A program made the position numbers and the translations under genes. The notes under the pieces are model-generated. The model had not been told where the DNA came from. It did no database searches and saw only the letters and a list, made by a program, of their open reading frames with translations. 64,000 nt of DNA from Sphingomonas sanguinis (GTDB lineage: Bacteria; Pseudomonadota; Alphaproteobacteria; Sphingomonadales; Sphingomonadaceae): positions 3,538,001-3,602,000 of the forward strand of contig NZ_CP079203.1 in the NCBI RefSeq assembly GCF_019297835.1. Reading direction: 5' to 3'. Positions 17,595-25,524 of the stretch are shown here, piece after piece. Numbering within the stretch: the first letter of the stretch is position 1; the number at the start of each line of letters is the position of its first letter.

Positions 17595-19271
17595 ATGAAC
17601 CCGATTCTCACTGGCCTGCTGGCCGCTTCCGCCGGTGCCGTTGCCCTGACGAAGGGGCATCGGCGGCTGACCCTGTCGCGCGCCAAGCATCCGGGGCTGG
17701 GCGGCCATGTCCGCATGGCCAAGCGGATTGCCGGGCAGATCCCGTTCTACAGCTATGGCGAGGATCGCTTCTTCCGCGTCGACGATGCGCCGGACGCGAT
17801 TGCCGACCAGCGGCGCGCCGGGTTCGAGCGCCTGGGCGCGCTGTTCGCCGAGCGTTACGCGCAGACGCTGGCGCTGACCCGCGATACACGAAGCGGCCTG
17901 TCCGACCTGCAATTCACCGGCGCGTACCGGGTACCGTTCCAGTTTCGCGAGAAGGTGCGCACGACGCTGGCGACCGGCGCCTTCTATCAGCGCTCGGAAG
18001 GGCCGATCCTGGTCGATCTGGACGGCAACCGGCTGATCGACCTGACCGGCTCCTACGGCGTCAACCTGTTCGGTAACGACTTCTACAAACGGACCATGGC
18101 CGAGGGGGCCGAGATGGTCGGGGAACTGGGCGGGGTGCTCGGCTTGTTCCACCCGGTCGTCGCCGACAATGTCCGCCGCCTGACGACCCTGACGGGGATG
18201 GACGAGGTGTCCTTCCACATGTCGGGCACCGAGGCGGTGATGCAGGCGGTGCGGCTCGCCCGCTATCATACCAAGCGGCCGCGTCTGGTACGGTTCGCGG
18301 GCGCCTATCATGGCTGGTGGGGCGATGTGCAGCCGGGCATCGGCAACCCGGTGCCCGCCGACCGGACGCTGACGCTGGCCGACATGTCCGAGCGCACGTT
18401 GAAGGTGTTGGCGACGCGCAAGGACATTGCCTGCGTGCTGGTCAACCCGCTCCAGGCGATGCACCCCAATGGCTCGGCCCCTTCGGACGGGCAGCTGGTC
18501 GATGGCGGGCGCAAGGCGGGGGCGGACCTGGCCGCCTATCGCGACTGGCTGCACCGGCTGGCCGAGACATGCCGTGCGAACGGCATCGTCCTGATCTTCG
18601 ACGAGGTGTTCATGGGCTTCCGCCTGGCGAAGGGCGGGATGCCGGAGTATTTCGGGGTGAAGCCCGACCTCATCACCTATGGCAAGACGCTGGGCGGGGG
18701 CCTGCCGGTCGGGGTGCTGTGCGGCCCGGCGCATCTGATGAAGCGGTGGCGGGAGGATCGCCCCGTCGACATCTGCTTCGCGCGCGGCACGTTCAACTCG
18801 CACCCCATGGTGATGGGGGCGATGAACGCCTTTCTGCGACGGCTGGAAACGCCCGAGATCGCCGCGCTGTATGACGGGCTGGACGAGCGATGGAATGCCC
18901 GCGCCGCGATGTTCAATACGCGGATGGCGGCGGCGGGGCTGCCCCTGTCGGTCGCGCATGTCCAGACGATCTGGACCATCCTCTATTCGGTCGCCTCGCC
19001 CTATAACTGGATGCTGCAATATTATCTCCGGGCGGAAGGTCTGGCATTGAGCTGGGTCGGAACCGGGCGGCTGATCTTCAGCCTCGACATCGACGACGCC
19101 CTGTTCGCCGATATTTGCGACCGCTTCGTTGCAGCGGGACAACAGATGCGTGACGATGGCTGGTGGTGGACCTCGCCCGAGACACCGCAGGAGCTGAAGG
19201 CGGCGAACAAGGCGATCCGGCGGCGGATCTTGAAGGAGTCGCTGGCGGTGCGGTTGGGGCGGGGTGCTTAG
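17595..19271 (+). CDS. Class III aminotransferase, glutamate-1-semialdehyde mutase-like, long N-terminus
   Basis: 558 residues from the ATG at 17595. The first 120 or so residues are an extension not seen in the roughly 430-residue HemL. A PLP-dependent fold-type I core follows: MSGTEAVMQAVRLAR (phosphate site), FAGAYHGWWGD, LIFDEVFMGFRLA (the Asp that binds the pyridine nitrogen) and TYGKTLGGGLPVG, the Schiff-base lysine. A haem role is unlikely because alphaproteobacteria make 5-aminolevulinate by HemA/ALAS and the extension is unusual. It is divergent from psd and sits at the start of the lipid region, so an amino-lipid or amino-sugar-like donor role is possible, but that is inference only. 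Basic residues in the first 60 may associate with membrane. Confidence 0.75.
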   Translation: MNPILTGLLAASAGAVALTKGHRRLTLSRAKHPGLGGHVRMAKRIAGQIPFYSYGEDRFFRVDDAPDAIADQRRAGFERLGALFAERYAQTLALTRDTRSGLSDLQFTGAYRVPFQFREKVRTTLATGAFYQRSEGPILVDLDGNRLIDLTGSYGVNLFGNDFYKRTMAEGAEMVGELGGVLGLFHPVVADNVRRLTTLTGMDEVSFHMSGTEAVMQAVRLARYHTKRPRLVRFAGAYHGWWGDVQPGIGNPVPADRTLTLADMSERTLKVLATRKDIACVLVNPLQAMHPNGSAPSDGQLVDGGRKAGADLAAYRDWLHRLAETCRANGIVLIFDEVFMGFRLAKGGMPEYFGVKPDLITYGKTLGGGLPVGVLCGPAHLMKRWREDRPVDICFARGTFNSHPMVMGAMNAFLRRLETPEIAALYDGLDERWNARAAMFNTRMAAAGLPLSVAHVQTIWTILYSVASPYNWMLQYYLRAEGLALSWVGTGRLIFSLDIDDALFADICDRFVAAGQQMRDDGWWWTSPETPQELKAANKAIRRRILKESLAVRLGRGA

Positions 19272-19290
19272 ATCCCCGCCAGCCTTTACT

Positions 19291-19400
19291 TCTCCCCCTC
19301 CCGCAGGCGGGAGGGGGCCGGGGGGAGGGCATGGTGTCTCACCGAGCTTGTCGCCTGTGGCTTTCCCTCCCCCATCCCCTCCCGCTTGCGGGAGGGGAGC
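19291..19400. repeat. Pair of CCCTCCCGC palindromes (REP-like)
   Basis: Two perfect hairpins, CCCCCTCCCGC/GCGGGAGGGGG (19294-19317) and CCCCTCCCGC/GCGGGAGGGG (about 19376-19397), separated by about 60 bases. The same core occurs at 32.7-32.8 kb and a related one at 28.9-29.0 kb. No gene lies in this gap. Confidence 0.75.
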
Positions 19401-19429
19401 GGCCAGACGAGAGGGTGGAATATAAAAAT

Positions 19430-19458
19430 GGGCGGCGGTCCTTGCCGGACCGCCGCCC
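19430..19458 (-). terminator. Rho-independent terminator of the Mpo1-like gene
   Basis: GGGCGGCGGTCC (19430-19441) and GGACCGCCGCCC (19447-19458) form a perfect 12-bp stem with a 5-base loop. In the minus direction it is followed by ATTTTTATA, a U-rich tract, about 20 bases after the stop of the gene ending at 19480. Confidence 0.75.
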
Positions 19459-19479
19459 TTCTCCGTCGCAAAGCGAAAT

Positions 19480-20103
19480 TTACGCCGCCTTCAAATCCTC
19501 GAAATCATCGACATCGTGATGATCCATCCGCTCGCCCTTCATCAGGCGGCGGGGTGCGCTCTTGTACATCTTGAAGTCGTTGAAGGGGTCGGTGACGATC
19601 TTGGTCGCCCAGACCAGCCCGGTCTCCAGATCGCGCTTCGCCCAGAGCTGCATCACCCGCACGAAGATCGCGCTGACGCCCAGGCCGAGCCAGCCGATGC
19701 CGACATGGCGCAGATAGCCCATGAAGCCGTCCGGATATTCCAGCGTGCCGAACAGCGTCGGCTGGACCAGCAGCACGACCGGGATCGCGCCCCAGATGCC
19801 CATCAGCACATATTTGCGCGCCAGATTATAGCCGACCTTGATCTCTTCCTTATGCTCATGCGTCGCCTTGTTCACATGGTCATAGCCCTTGGGCTCGAAG
19901 AAGAAATGCCCGGCCTGGCGGCTGGTCATCGCCACGCCCCAGGCGAGCAGGCTGGCGACCGCCGGATCGATGAACAGCAGCACATAGGCGGTCAGGAAGG
20001 TACAGGCGCTGACGAAGTGCAGGCTCTGATTGACCAGGCTGTGATGATAGAAGCGATGATCGTCCCACCGCTGTTCGGCGAGCTGCGCGCGGAAACCCGT
20101 CAT
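19480..20103 (-). CDS. Mpo1/DUF962-like integral membrane protein
   Basis: A 207-residue multi-pass protein. The motif FYHHSLVNQSLHFV (about 18-31) and the later RQAGHFFFEPKG match the histidine motifs of the DUF962/Mpo1 family (yeast Mpo1: FYHHNPKNVLIH and VGHGVFEK). These histidines bind Fe2+ in the 2-hydroxy fatty acid dioxygenase used to break down phytosphingosine. Three to four membrane segments are visible (about 33-58, 96-116, 128-150). The start overlaps the PmtA-like stop by four bases, so the two are one operon. Sphingomonad sphingolipids are known to contain 2-hydroxymyristate, so a role in making or removing 2-hydroxy acyl chains is a reasonable inference. The family call is moderate. 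Confidence 0.55.
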   Translation of the reverse strand: MTGFRAQLAEQRWDDHRFYHHSLVNQSLHFVSACTFLTAYVLLFIDPAVASLLAWGVAMTSRQAGHFFFEPKGYDHVNKATHEHKEEIKVGYNLARKYVLMGIWGAIPVVLLVQPTLFGTLEYPDGFMGYLRHVGIGWLGLGVSAIFVRVMQLWAKRDLETGLVWATKIVTDPFNDFKMYKSAPRRLMKGERMDHHDVDDFEDLKAA

Positions 20104-20765
20104 TGGACTTGTCCTTGGAGGGAGGGCTGGCGCTTGGCGAAGCGGACCAGCGAGAAATGGCCGAGCGGGGGCAGGGGGCGGCTTTCGACCAGTTCCACGT
20201 CGCCGCGCGTCGCCGCCCAGTCGGTATAGCGTTCGAACGGAAAGTCGGTGCGAAACCCTAAGCGACTGGTGATCGGCATCAGCGTCTTTTCGATCCGTCC
20301 ACGAAGCCCGTCGCCCGCGCCCACCCGCGTCGTGATGACGATCTCGCCACCGGGGCGGCAGATGCGCGCGAACTCGTCCAGCGCCCGCTCCGGGTTGGGG
20401 ACGGCGGTGATGACATATTGCGCGACCACCACGTCGAAGCTGTTGTCGGCGAATTGCAGCGCCTCGGCATCGCCGTAGGCGATCTGCTCGACATGGGTCA
20501 GCTGGCCGCTGCGAACCCGCTCGCGCGCCTTGTCGAGCATCGGCTCGGACAGGTCGACGCCGACGATGCGGTTGGCCCGCGAATATTGGGGAAGCGAGAT
20601 GCCGGTGCCGACCCCCACTTCGATGATCCGGCCACCGATCCGCTCGGCGGCGACGATGGCGGCGGAGCGGCCTTTCTTGAAGACGGGGCCGAAGACCAGG
20701 TCATAGACAGGCGACCAGCGATCATAGGCCTTGGTGACGCTGGCGGTACTCATCTGCGTTGCCAT
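20100..20765 (-). CDS. pmtA: Phospholipid N-methyltransferase (PmtA-like)
   Basis: 221 residues from MATQMSTASVTKAYDRWSP (20765); the longer frame to 20906 adds 47 residues unlike the family. A class I methyltransferase: IIEVGVGTGISLPQY (motif I), GVDLSEPMLDKAR, SFDVVVAQYVITAVPNP and RICRPGGEIVITTR. The N-terminal AYDRWSPVYDLVFGPVF is typical of Rhodobacter/Sinorhizobium-type PmtA, which methylates phosphatidylethanolamine in three steps to phosphatidylcholine. With psd at 16.7 kb it would complete a PS-PE-PC route. It is coupled to the Mpo1-like gene by ATGA. A ubiquinone/menaquinone-type (UbiE-like) methyltransferase is the alternative. Confidence 0.8.
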   Translation of the reverse strand: MATQMSTASVTKAYDRWSPVYDLVFGPVFKKGRSAAIVAAERIGGRIIEVGVGTGISLPQYSRANRIVGVDLSEPMLDKARERVRSGQLTHVEQIAYGDAEALQFADNSFDVVVAQYVITAVPNPERALDEFARICRPGGEIVITTRVGAGDGLRGRIEKTLMPITSRLGFRTDFPFERYTDWAATRGDVELVESRPLPPLGHFSLVRFAKRQPSLQGQVQ

Positions 20766-21292
20766 CGAAGGGGCATCCCGTTGAACGACGATGCGACCCC
20801 TGTTCGCAGCAGGCGGTGACAGTTTCACGACAAATGGCGTGTCATCTGCGAGAATTTCGCAATAGCGCAACGAAAATGTCATCGCGCATGCATGAATATG
20901 TCGCATATGTCAGTTAGGGAATAAGATGGACGCACTGTTCTATGTGAATGGACGTGCCCTGTGATCTGCCGGACGCATCGGTCTATGCTGGTGCTGGGGT
21001 GGAATATATTTTCCTTATTCTTTGCCATTTAAACGCCGCGATTCGATCGGGACTCATGGTTCGGCGAAGAGTGGCGTGGAAAACTGTGCGGCGCGAATGA
21101 CGATGCCCGGTCGGTCAGGCCTTCCGCCTGATGGCGAGTTTTACCGTGAATGTGGCGAAATTCACCACGCATTAGCATCGTGCGCAATTACAGAAAACAC
21201 TAAGCCTCTGAAATTCCACGTCTTATGTGTATGGCATGACTAATGCAGTAACTCACCTGCCGGGGTGATCCGGCACAAAGGGAGTTACCACC
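20766..21292. other. Intergenic region, 527 bases, no gene seen
   Basis: It is lower in GC than its surroundings. It must hold the promoters of the minus-strand pmtA operon and of the plus-strand small secreted genes. One 73-codon ORF (21022-21243) has no ribosome site or recognisable product and is not called. Just before 21293 there is a small CCGG-type hairpin and then GGGAG, the ribosome site of the next gene. Confidence 0.5.
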
Positions 21293-21541
21293 ATGTTGCT
21301 GACATTGCTGATCGCATCGACCCTGTCCGCCGCTCCGGCCCGTGAGCCCGTCGAGCCGAACACCGTCACGCTGAACACCGTCGCGGTCGCGACCACGGAT
21401 ATCCAGCCGTCCAAGGCGACCCGCTATTGCGCCGTCGGTCAGATCACCGGCTCGCGTATTCCGGTCAAGGTCTGCCGCACCGCCGACGAGTGGATCGCGA
21501 AGGACGGCGAACTTCCCACCGGCCGCATCGCGCGTCGCTAA
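21293..21541 (+). CDS. Small secreted protein with RYC/KVCxT motif (copy 1)
   Basis: 82 residues. A signal peptide (MLLTLLIASTLSAAPA) is followed by a Thr/Val-rich linker and a C-terminal motif TRYCAVGQITGSRIPVKVC-RTADEW. The two cysteines 18 residues apart, framed by Arg-Tyr and Lys-Val, suggest one disulfide in the periplasm. The next gene encodes a protein with the same TRYC ... KVCxTxxxW pattern, so this is a tandem pair. GGGAG lies 8 bases before the ATG. Function unknown; similar small proteins occur in sphingomonads as hypotheticals, to my recollection. Confidence 0.7.
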   Translation: MLLTLLIASTLSAAPAREPVEPNTVTLNTVAVATTDIQPSKATRYCAVGQITGSRIPVKVCRTADEWIAKDGELPTGRIARR

Positions 21542-21564
21542 GCCTCGAAAAGCGGAGACCCATC

Positions 21565-21831
21565 ATGATGTTCGCCCTGCTCGCCGCCGCTGTCGCCCTG
21601 TCGACGCCGTCGTCCGCTCCGTCGCTGCGCGACGAGGTGGCCAAGCCAGCCGCTCCTGCGGTCGAAGCCGCCGCGTTGCCGACCGCGCCCACGGCCGCCG
21701 CAAAGCCGACCCGCTATTGCTTTCTGAATGTCGAGGAAGACCATATCATGCGCGGCAAGGTCTGCATGACGCGCAAGCAATGGATGTGGCGCGGTGTCGA
21801 CCCGCTCAACTATATCGGTCGTACCAAGTGA
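21565..21831 (+). CDS. Small secreted protein with RYC/KVCxT motif (copy 2)
   Basis: 88 residues from the first of two adjacent ATGs (21565), with GGAG 7 bases upstream. A signal peptide (MMFALLAAAVALSTPSSA) precedes an Ala/Pro-rich linker and TRYCFLNVEEDHIMRGKVC-MTRKQW. It shares with the preceding gene the frame Thr-Arg-Tyr-Cys ... Lys-Val-Cys-x-Thr-x3-Trp, with the same 18-residue cysteine spacing, but otherwise differs. It lies 23 bases after copy 1 and ends in a hairpin terminator. Probably periplasmic; function unknown. Confidence 0.7.
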   Translation: MMFALLAAAVALSTPSSAPSLRDEVAKPAAPAVEAAALPTAPTAAAKPTRYCFLNVEEDHIMRGKVCMTRKQWMWRGVDPLNYIGRTK

Positions 21832-21843
21832 AGCACGGGAAAC

Positions 21844-21868
21844 GGGGCCGCCATTCCAGGACGGCCCC
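21844..21868. terminator. Hairpin between convergent genes
   Basis: GGGGCCG (21844-21850) and CGGCCCC (21862-21868), a 7-bp stem with an 11-base loop, lie between the stop of the second small secreted gene and the stop of the convergent ceramide synthase-type gene. Confidence 0.55.
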
Positions 21869-21880
21869 ACCCGGCGCGAA

Positions 21881-23032
21881 TCAGCCCAGATCGCGCGAAT
21901 AGACGTTATAGGTCTTGTTGACGTCGCTCTTGATGGTCTCGGCGATTGAGCGCATCCCCTGATTGTCATCCAGGATCCAGCCGATCTCGCCACGCGACGC
22001 ACCATATTTGGTGACCGAGGCCTGGCGGATATATTCGATCATCATGAAGGCCAACTGGCTGGCCATGCGCGACGACTGAAGCTCCTTGACCACGCCCATC
22101 AGCGGCACGCGCATCGTCCGCACCTTTGGCGCGCGCAGCCAGAGCAGCAGCTTGGCCCAGCCGAAGGGAAGCAGGCTGCCCTTGAGCGGCTTGATCGCCT
22201 CGTTCAGGTCGGGGAGCGTGATCATGAACGCGACCGGCTTGCCGTCCAGCTCGGCGATGCGGATCAGGTCGTTGAACACGATCGGCTTCAGCTTGACGCC
22301 GACATCCTTGATCTCGGGCGGGGTGAGGGGGATGAAGCCCCAGTTATCCGACCAGGCATCGTTCAGGATGCTCAGGATGATCGCGGCCTCTTCCTCGAAC
22401 TTGGCCTTGTTCACCTCGCGCACGCGAATGCGCTCGTTCTTCTCGCCCGATTTGATGATCCGCTGGACGATGGGCGGGAATTCCTGCGTGATGTCCAGCT
22501 CATAGGTGAAGAGCTGCTTGACGACGCCGTAACCGGCACCCTCGATCCAACCCTGATATTCGGGGCGCGCATGGCCCATCATGATCGTCGGGTCCTGGTC
22601 GAAGCCCTGGACCAGCAGACCCGGCTCTTCCCAGACCGATTGCGACACGGGACCGATCGCGCGGGTCATGCCCTGGTCGCGCAGCCAACCCTCGGCGGCG
22701 GCGAGCAGCGCCTTGAACACGTCCTGGTTCACCGCATCCATCAGGCCCCAGAAGCCGACGCCCGGCCCGAACCCCTTGGACGGCTCCATCTCCAGCGCCA
22801 GCGTGTCGAGATGCGCCGAGATGCGGCCCACGACCTTGCCATTCTCTTCCGCCAGGAACAGCTGCGCCTTGGCATGGCTGTACCAGCCATTCTTTTCCGG
22901 GGTGATCAGTCCCAGCGCCTCGCCCTTCAGCGGCGGAACCCAGTGGGGATCGTCGGCGTAAAGGCGAAAGGGGAAGTCGACGAAGATCTTGCGATCCGAC
23001 TTCGAAGAGATGGGGCGGATGGAAACGGTCAT
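21881..23032 (-). CDS. Bacterial ceramide synthase-type GNAT-fold protein (bCerS candidate)
   Basis: 383 residues starting MTVSIRPISSKSDRKIFVDFPF with the FRLYADDPHWVPPL box, then FLAEENGKVVGRISAHLD, the GNAT-like GPVSQSVWEEPGLLVQGFDQDP and the PDLNEAI region. This is the double-GNAT-like family often labelled dATP pyrophosphohydrolase or hypothetical. A Caulobacter member (CCNA_01212) was shown to N-acylate 3-ketosphinganine, the bacterial counterpart of ceramide synthase. Its presence within 6 kb of serine palmitoyltransferase, an ACP and a ceramide reductase-type gene supports the same job here. It is divergent from the desaturase gene by about 130 bases, and acts in the cytoplasm or at the inner membrane. 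Assignment rests on family resemblance and context. Confidence 0.72.
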   Translation of the reverse strand: MTVSIRPISSKSDRKIFVDFPFRLYADDPHWVPPLKGEALGLITPEKNGWYSHAKAQLFLAEENGKVVGRISAHLDTLALEMEPSKGFGPGVGFWGLMDAVNQDVFKALLAAAEGWLRDQGMTRAIGPVSQSVWEEPGLLVQGFDQDPTIMMGHARPEYQGWIEGAGYGVVKQLFTYELDITQEFPPIVQRIIKSGEKNERIRVREVNKAKFEEEAAIILSILNDAWSDNWGFIPLTPPEIKDVGVKLKPIVFNDLIRIAELDGKPVAFMITLPDLNEAIKPLKGSLLPFGWAKLLLWLRAPKVRTMRVPLMGVVKELQSSRMASQLAFMMIEYIRQASVTKYGASRGEIGWILDDNQGMRSIAETIKSDVNKTYNVYSRDLG

Positions 23033-23164
23033 GGGATGCGGTCCGGCAATGATTTTGCCATCGTTCCTAACCGCCCGCGTCGATCATAGCGAGTGAGGAT
23101 TCCGTCATGGCGGGCCGTGGGAATGCCACCGTGTCGCCACTATGTGGGGGCAAAGGATAGAGCT

Positions 23165-24259
23165 ATGGAATCGACGCTTTCTTTTGAACGGAGTGCGCAT
23201 GCCGTCGCAGCGGCCCCTTCCGTGCGTGTCCCGATTGCGGACGACAAGGCGATGCTGCGCGCCGCCGCCGAGCTGACCCGCGACCTGATCGCGCCGCGTC
23301 CCGGCCTTTACTGGGGCGATATGGTGGGCAGCGCGCTGGTCGGCTATGCGGCGCTGGCCGTGGCGGTGACCGCATCGTCGACGGGCGTGATCGTGGTGGC
23401 CTCGGTCGTGGCGGTGCTGGCGCTCTATCGCGCTCTGCTGTTTATCCACGAAGTCAGCCATATGAAGCATTCGGCGCTGCCGCGTTTCCGCGAAGGGTGG
23501 AACGCGCTGGTCGGTGTGCCGCTGCTGACGCCCGCCTTCATGTATGAGGGGGTGCACAACCTGCACCACGCCAAGACGCGGTACGGCACGGCGGACGATC
23601 CCGAATATCTGCCGCTGGCGCTGATGAAGCCCTGGACGCTGCCGGTGTTCATCCTGGTGTCGGCATTGGCCCCGCTGGGGCTGCTGATCCGCTTTGCGAT
23701 CCTGTCGCCTTTGTCCTGGGTCATTCCCGGCCTGCGCAAGGTGGTGGTCGAGCGCTATTCGGCGCTGGCGATCAATCCGCATTTCCGCCGCCGTATGCCC
23801 GAGGGGGAGGCGCTGGTCCGCTTCAACCGCACCGATGCGGCGGCCTCGATCTGGGCGATCGCGCTGATCGTGCTCGTTGCGACGGGCGTGATCCCGGTGC
23901 GCGGTTTCGCGATCGGCTTTGCGATCGGCTCGGCGGTGGCGGTGCTGAACCAGGTCCGCACGCTCGTCGCCCACCTATGGGAGAATGAGGGCGAGCAGAT
24001 GACGGTGACGGCGCAGTATCTGGACTCGGTCAATGTGCCGCCTCCCGCGCTGTTGCCGGGCCTGTGGGCGCCGGTGGGACTGCGTTATCATGCGCTGCAC
24101 CACCTGCTGCCGTCGCTGCCCTATCATTCGCTGGGCGAGGCGCACCGCCGGATCAGCGCGGCGCTGACCCCGGATTCGCCCTATCACAAGGCGAGCTACA
24201 AGGGCCTGCCGGGGCTGGTGGCGAAGATCGGGATGAGCACGATCCGCCGGGGGAAGTAA
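23165..24259 (+). CDS. Membrane fatty acid/sphingoid desaturase
   Basis: 364 residues from the ATG at 23165, with AAAGGA upstream; the longer frame from 23093 adds unrelated residues. Three histidine boxes of the membrane desaturase superfamily are present: HEVSHMKH, HNLHHAKTRYG and HALHHLLPSLPYH. They are set between membrane segments near 60-100, 195-220 and 245-280. Such enzymes use a di-iron centre and O2 to desaturate or hydroxylate acyl chains. It faces the bCerS-type gene across a shared promoter region, which makes a sphingoid-base or amide-linked acyl chain a likely substrate; sphingomonad long-chain bases are reported to include a cis-13 unsaturated C20 form. A general acyl-CoA or acyl-lipid desaturase is the alternative. 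Confidence 0.8.
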   Translation: MESTLSFERSAHAVAAAPSVRVPIADDKAMLRAAAELTRDLIAPRPGLYWGDMVGSALVGYAALAVAVTASSTGVIVVASVVAVLALYRALLFIHEVSHMKHSALPRFREGWNALVGVPLLTPAFMYEGVHNLHHAKTRYGTADDPEYLPLALMKPWTLPVFILVSALAPLGLLIRFAILSPLSWVIPGLRKVVVERYSALAINPHFRRRMPEGEALVRFNRTDAAASIWAIALIVLVATGVIPVRGFAIGFAIGSAVAVLNQVRTLVAHLWENEGEQMTVTAQYLDSVNVPPPALLPGLWAPVGLRYHALHHLLPSLPYHSLGEAHRRISAALTPDSPYHKASYKGLPGLVAKIGMSTIRRGK

Positions 24260-24301
24260 TCCCCCGGCACCGGCCGTCGGTTATCGTGCAATTCCGTACC
24301 T

Positions 24302-24394
24302 CCGTTCGCACTGAGCGAAGTCGAAGTGCACGGGCCATCATCGCAGCTTGGTGGACGTTTTCCCTTGGCCTTCGACTTCGCTCAGGCTGAACGG
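24302..24394. repeat. TTCGACTTCGCTCAG paired inverted repeat (copy 1)
   Basis: The arms CTGAGCGAAGTCGAAG and CTTCGACTTCGCTCAG face each other across about 50 bases, then the conserved extension GCTGAACGG. The same arms occur at 26.8 and 34.0 kb. It lies between the desaturase and the convergent lptG, and may act as a bidirectional terminator. Confidence 0.8.
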
Positions 24395-24426
24395 AGGGAG
24401 GTAAAGGGGGGCGCCAGCCTACCCCC

Positions 24427-25524
24427 TCACTCCTCCGTCCGGAACAGTACCGCTTCGCCGATCAGGAAGAACAGCAGGATCGGTGCCCAAGCCGCGAGGA
24501 AGGGTGGGTAGGCGCCCAGATCGCCCATCGCCATCGAGAAATTGTCCGCCACGAAATAGGCAAAGCCCAGCGCCATGCCGATCACGGCTCGGACGAACAG
24601 CTTGCCCGACCGCGCAATGCCGAACGCCGCGACCGCGCCGAGCAGGGGCATCAGCATGGCCGACATCGGCGCGGACAGCTTGTGCCAAAGCGAACCTTCC
24701 AGCGACTTGGTCGGCCGTCCCGCTTCCTGCAGGTCGGTGATCGCGCTCGACAGCGCGCCGAAGGACAGGTTGTCGGCGTTCACGCTGGCCAGCGTCAGTT
24801 GCTCGGGCGACACGCCGCGCCCGACGATCAGCGAGGGATAGTTGGTCAGCTTGCCCGACTTCACCTCGAACCGGGTCGCCGGGCCGATCTGCCAGCCATC
24901 GCCCGAGCGCACGCCGCGCGGGGCCCGCACGATCGCCTGGAGGCTGCCGCCCGCGCGGTCGTAGAGAGTTACGCCGCCCAGCTGGGTCTTCGCGCCCCGG
25001 CCCTGGATCAGATCGACCGAGATCAGGTCGTCGCCGTCGCGCACCCAGACATTGGCCCGGTCGCCGCTGTCGATGGGCAGGGGGCCATATTGCACCTTCT
25101 GCCAGGCCGACAACGTCGCGCTGGCGCGCGGCACGATGCGGTCGTTGAACGCGAAGCTGAACGCCGCCACGCCCGCGCTGGCGATCAGCAGGGGGGCGAG
25201 CACCTGATGCGCCGACATGCCCGCCGCCTTCAGCGCGATGACCTCGGAATTCTGGTTCATCGTGAAGAAGGTCAGGATCGTGCCGAGCAGCACCGAGAAG
25301 GGCAGCAGGAACGAGATGATCTGCGGCGCGCGCAGCGACACGTATCGCCACACCTGCGCCTGTCCGTTGCCCGGCGCGGCCAGCACCGCACCGGATTCGC
25401 TCAGCACGTCGAGCGTCTGGAGCACCAGCGCCACCGCGAACAGGATCGCGAAGGTGCGGATCAGGAACATTTTCGCCATGTAGATGGCGATCGTCCTCGA
25501 CGGGAAAATGTTGGACAGGCTCAT
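24427..25524 (-). CDS. lptG: LptG, Lpt transporter permease subunit
   Basis: 365 residues of the YjgQ/LptG family. Three N-terminal membrane segments (about 17-38, 63-84, 101-124) are followed by a periplasmic beta-jellyroll (about 130-275) and three C-terminal segments. The loop NSEVIALKAAGMSAHQVL is the coupling helix that contacts the LptB ATPase. Its start overlaps the lptF stop by four bases. LptB2FG normally extracts LPS from the inner membrane. Sphingomonas is reported to lack LPS and to carry glycosphingolipids instead, so the substrate here may be a sphingolipid. It is 4.5 kb from the serine palmitoyltransferase gene. Confidence 0.88.
   Translation of the reverse strand: MSLSNIFPSRTIAIYMAKMFLIRTFAILFAVALVLQTLDVLSESGAVLAAPGNGQAQVWRYVSLRAPQIISFLLPFSVLLGTILTFFTMNQNSEVIALKAAGMSAHQVLAPLLIASAGVAAFSFAFNDRIVPRASATLSAWQKVQYGPLPIDSGDRANVWVRDGDDLISVDLIQGRGAKTQLGGVTLYDRAGGSLQAIVRAPRGVRSGDGWQIGPATRFEVKSGKLTNYPSLIVGRGVSPEQLTLASVNADNLSFGALSSAITDLQEAGRPTKSLEGSLWHKLSAPMSAMLMPLLGAVAAFGIARSGKLFVRAVIGMALGFAYFVADNFSMAMGDLGAYPPFLAAWAPILLFFLIGEAVLFRTEE

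Noticed and set aside
21022..21243. 73-codon plus-strand ORF between pmtA and the small secreted genes
   Set aside because: No ribosome site, no motif, and unusual composition for this genome; treated as intergenic.
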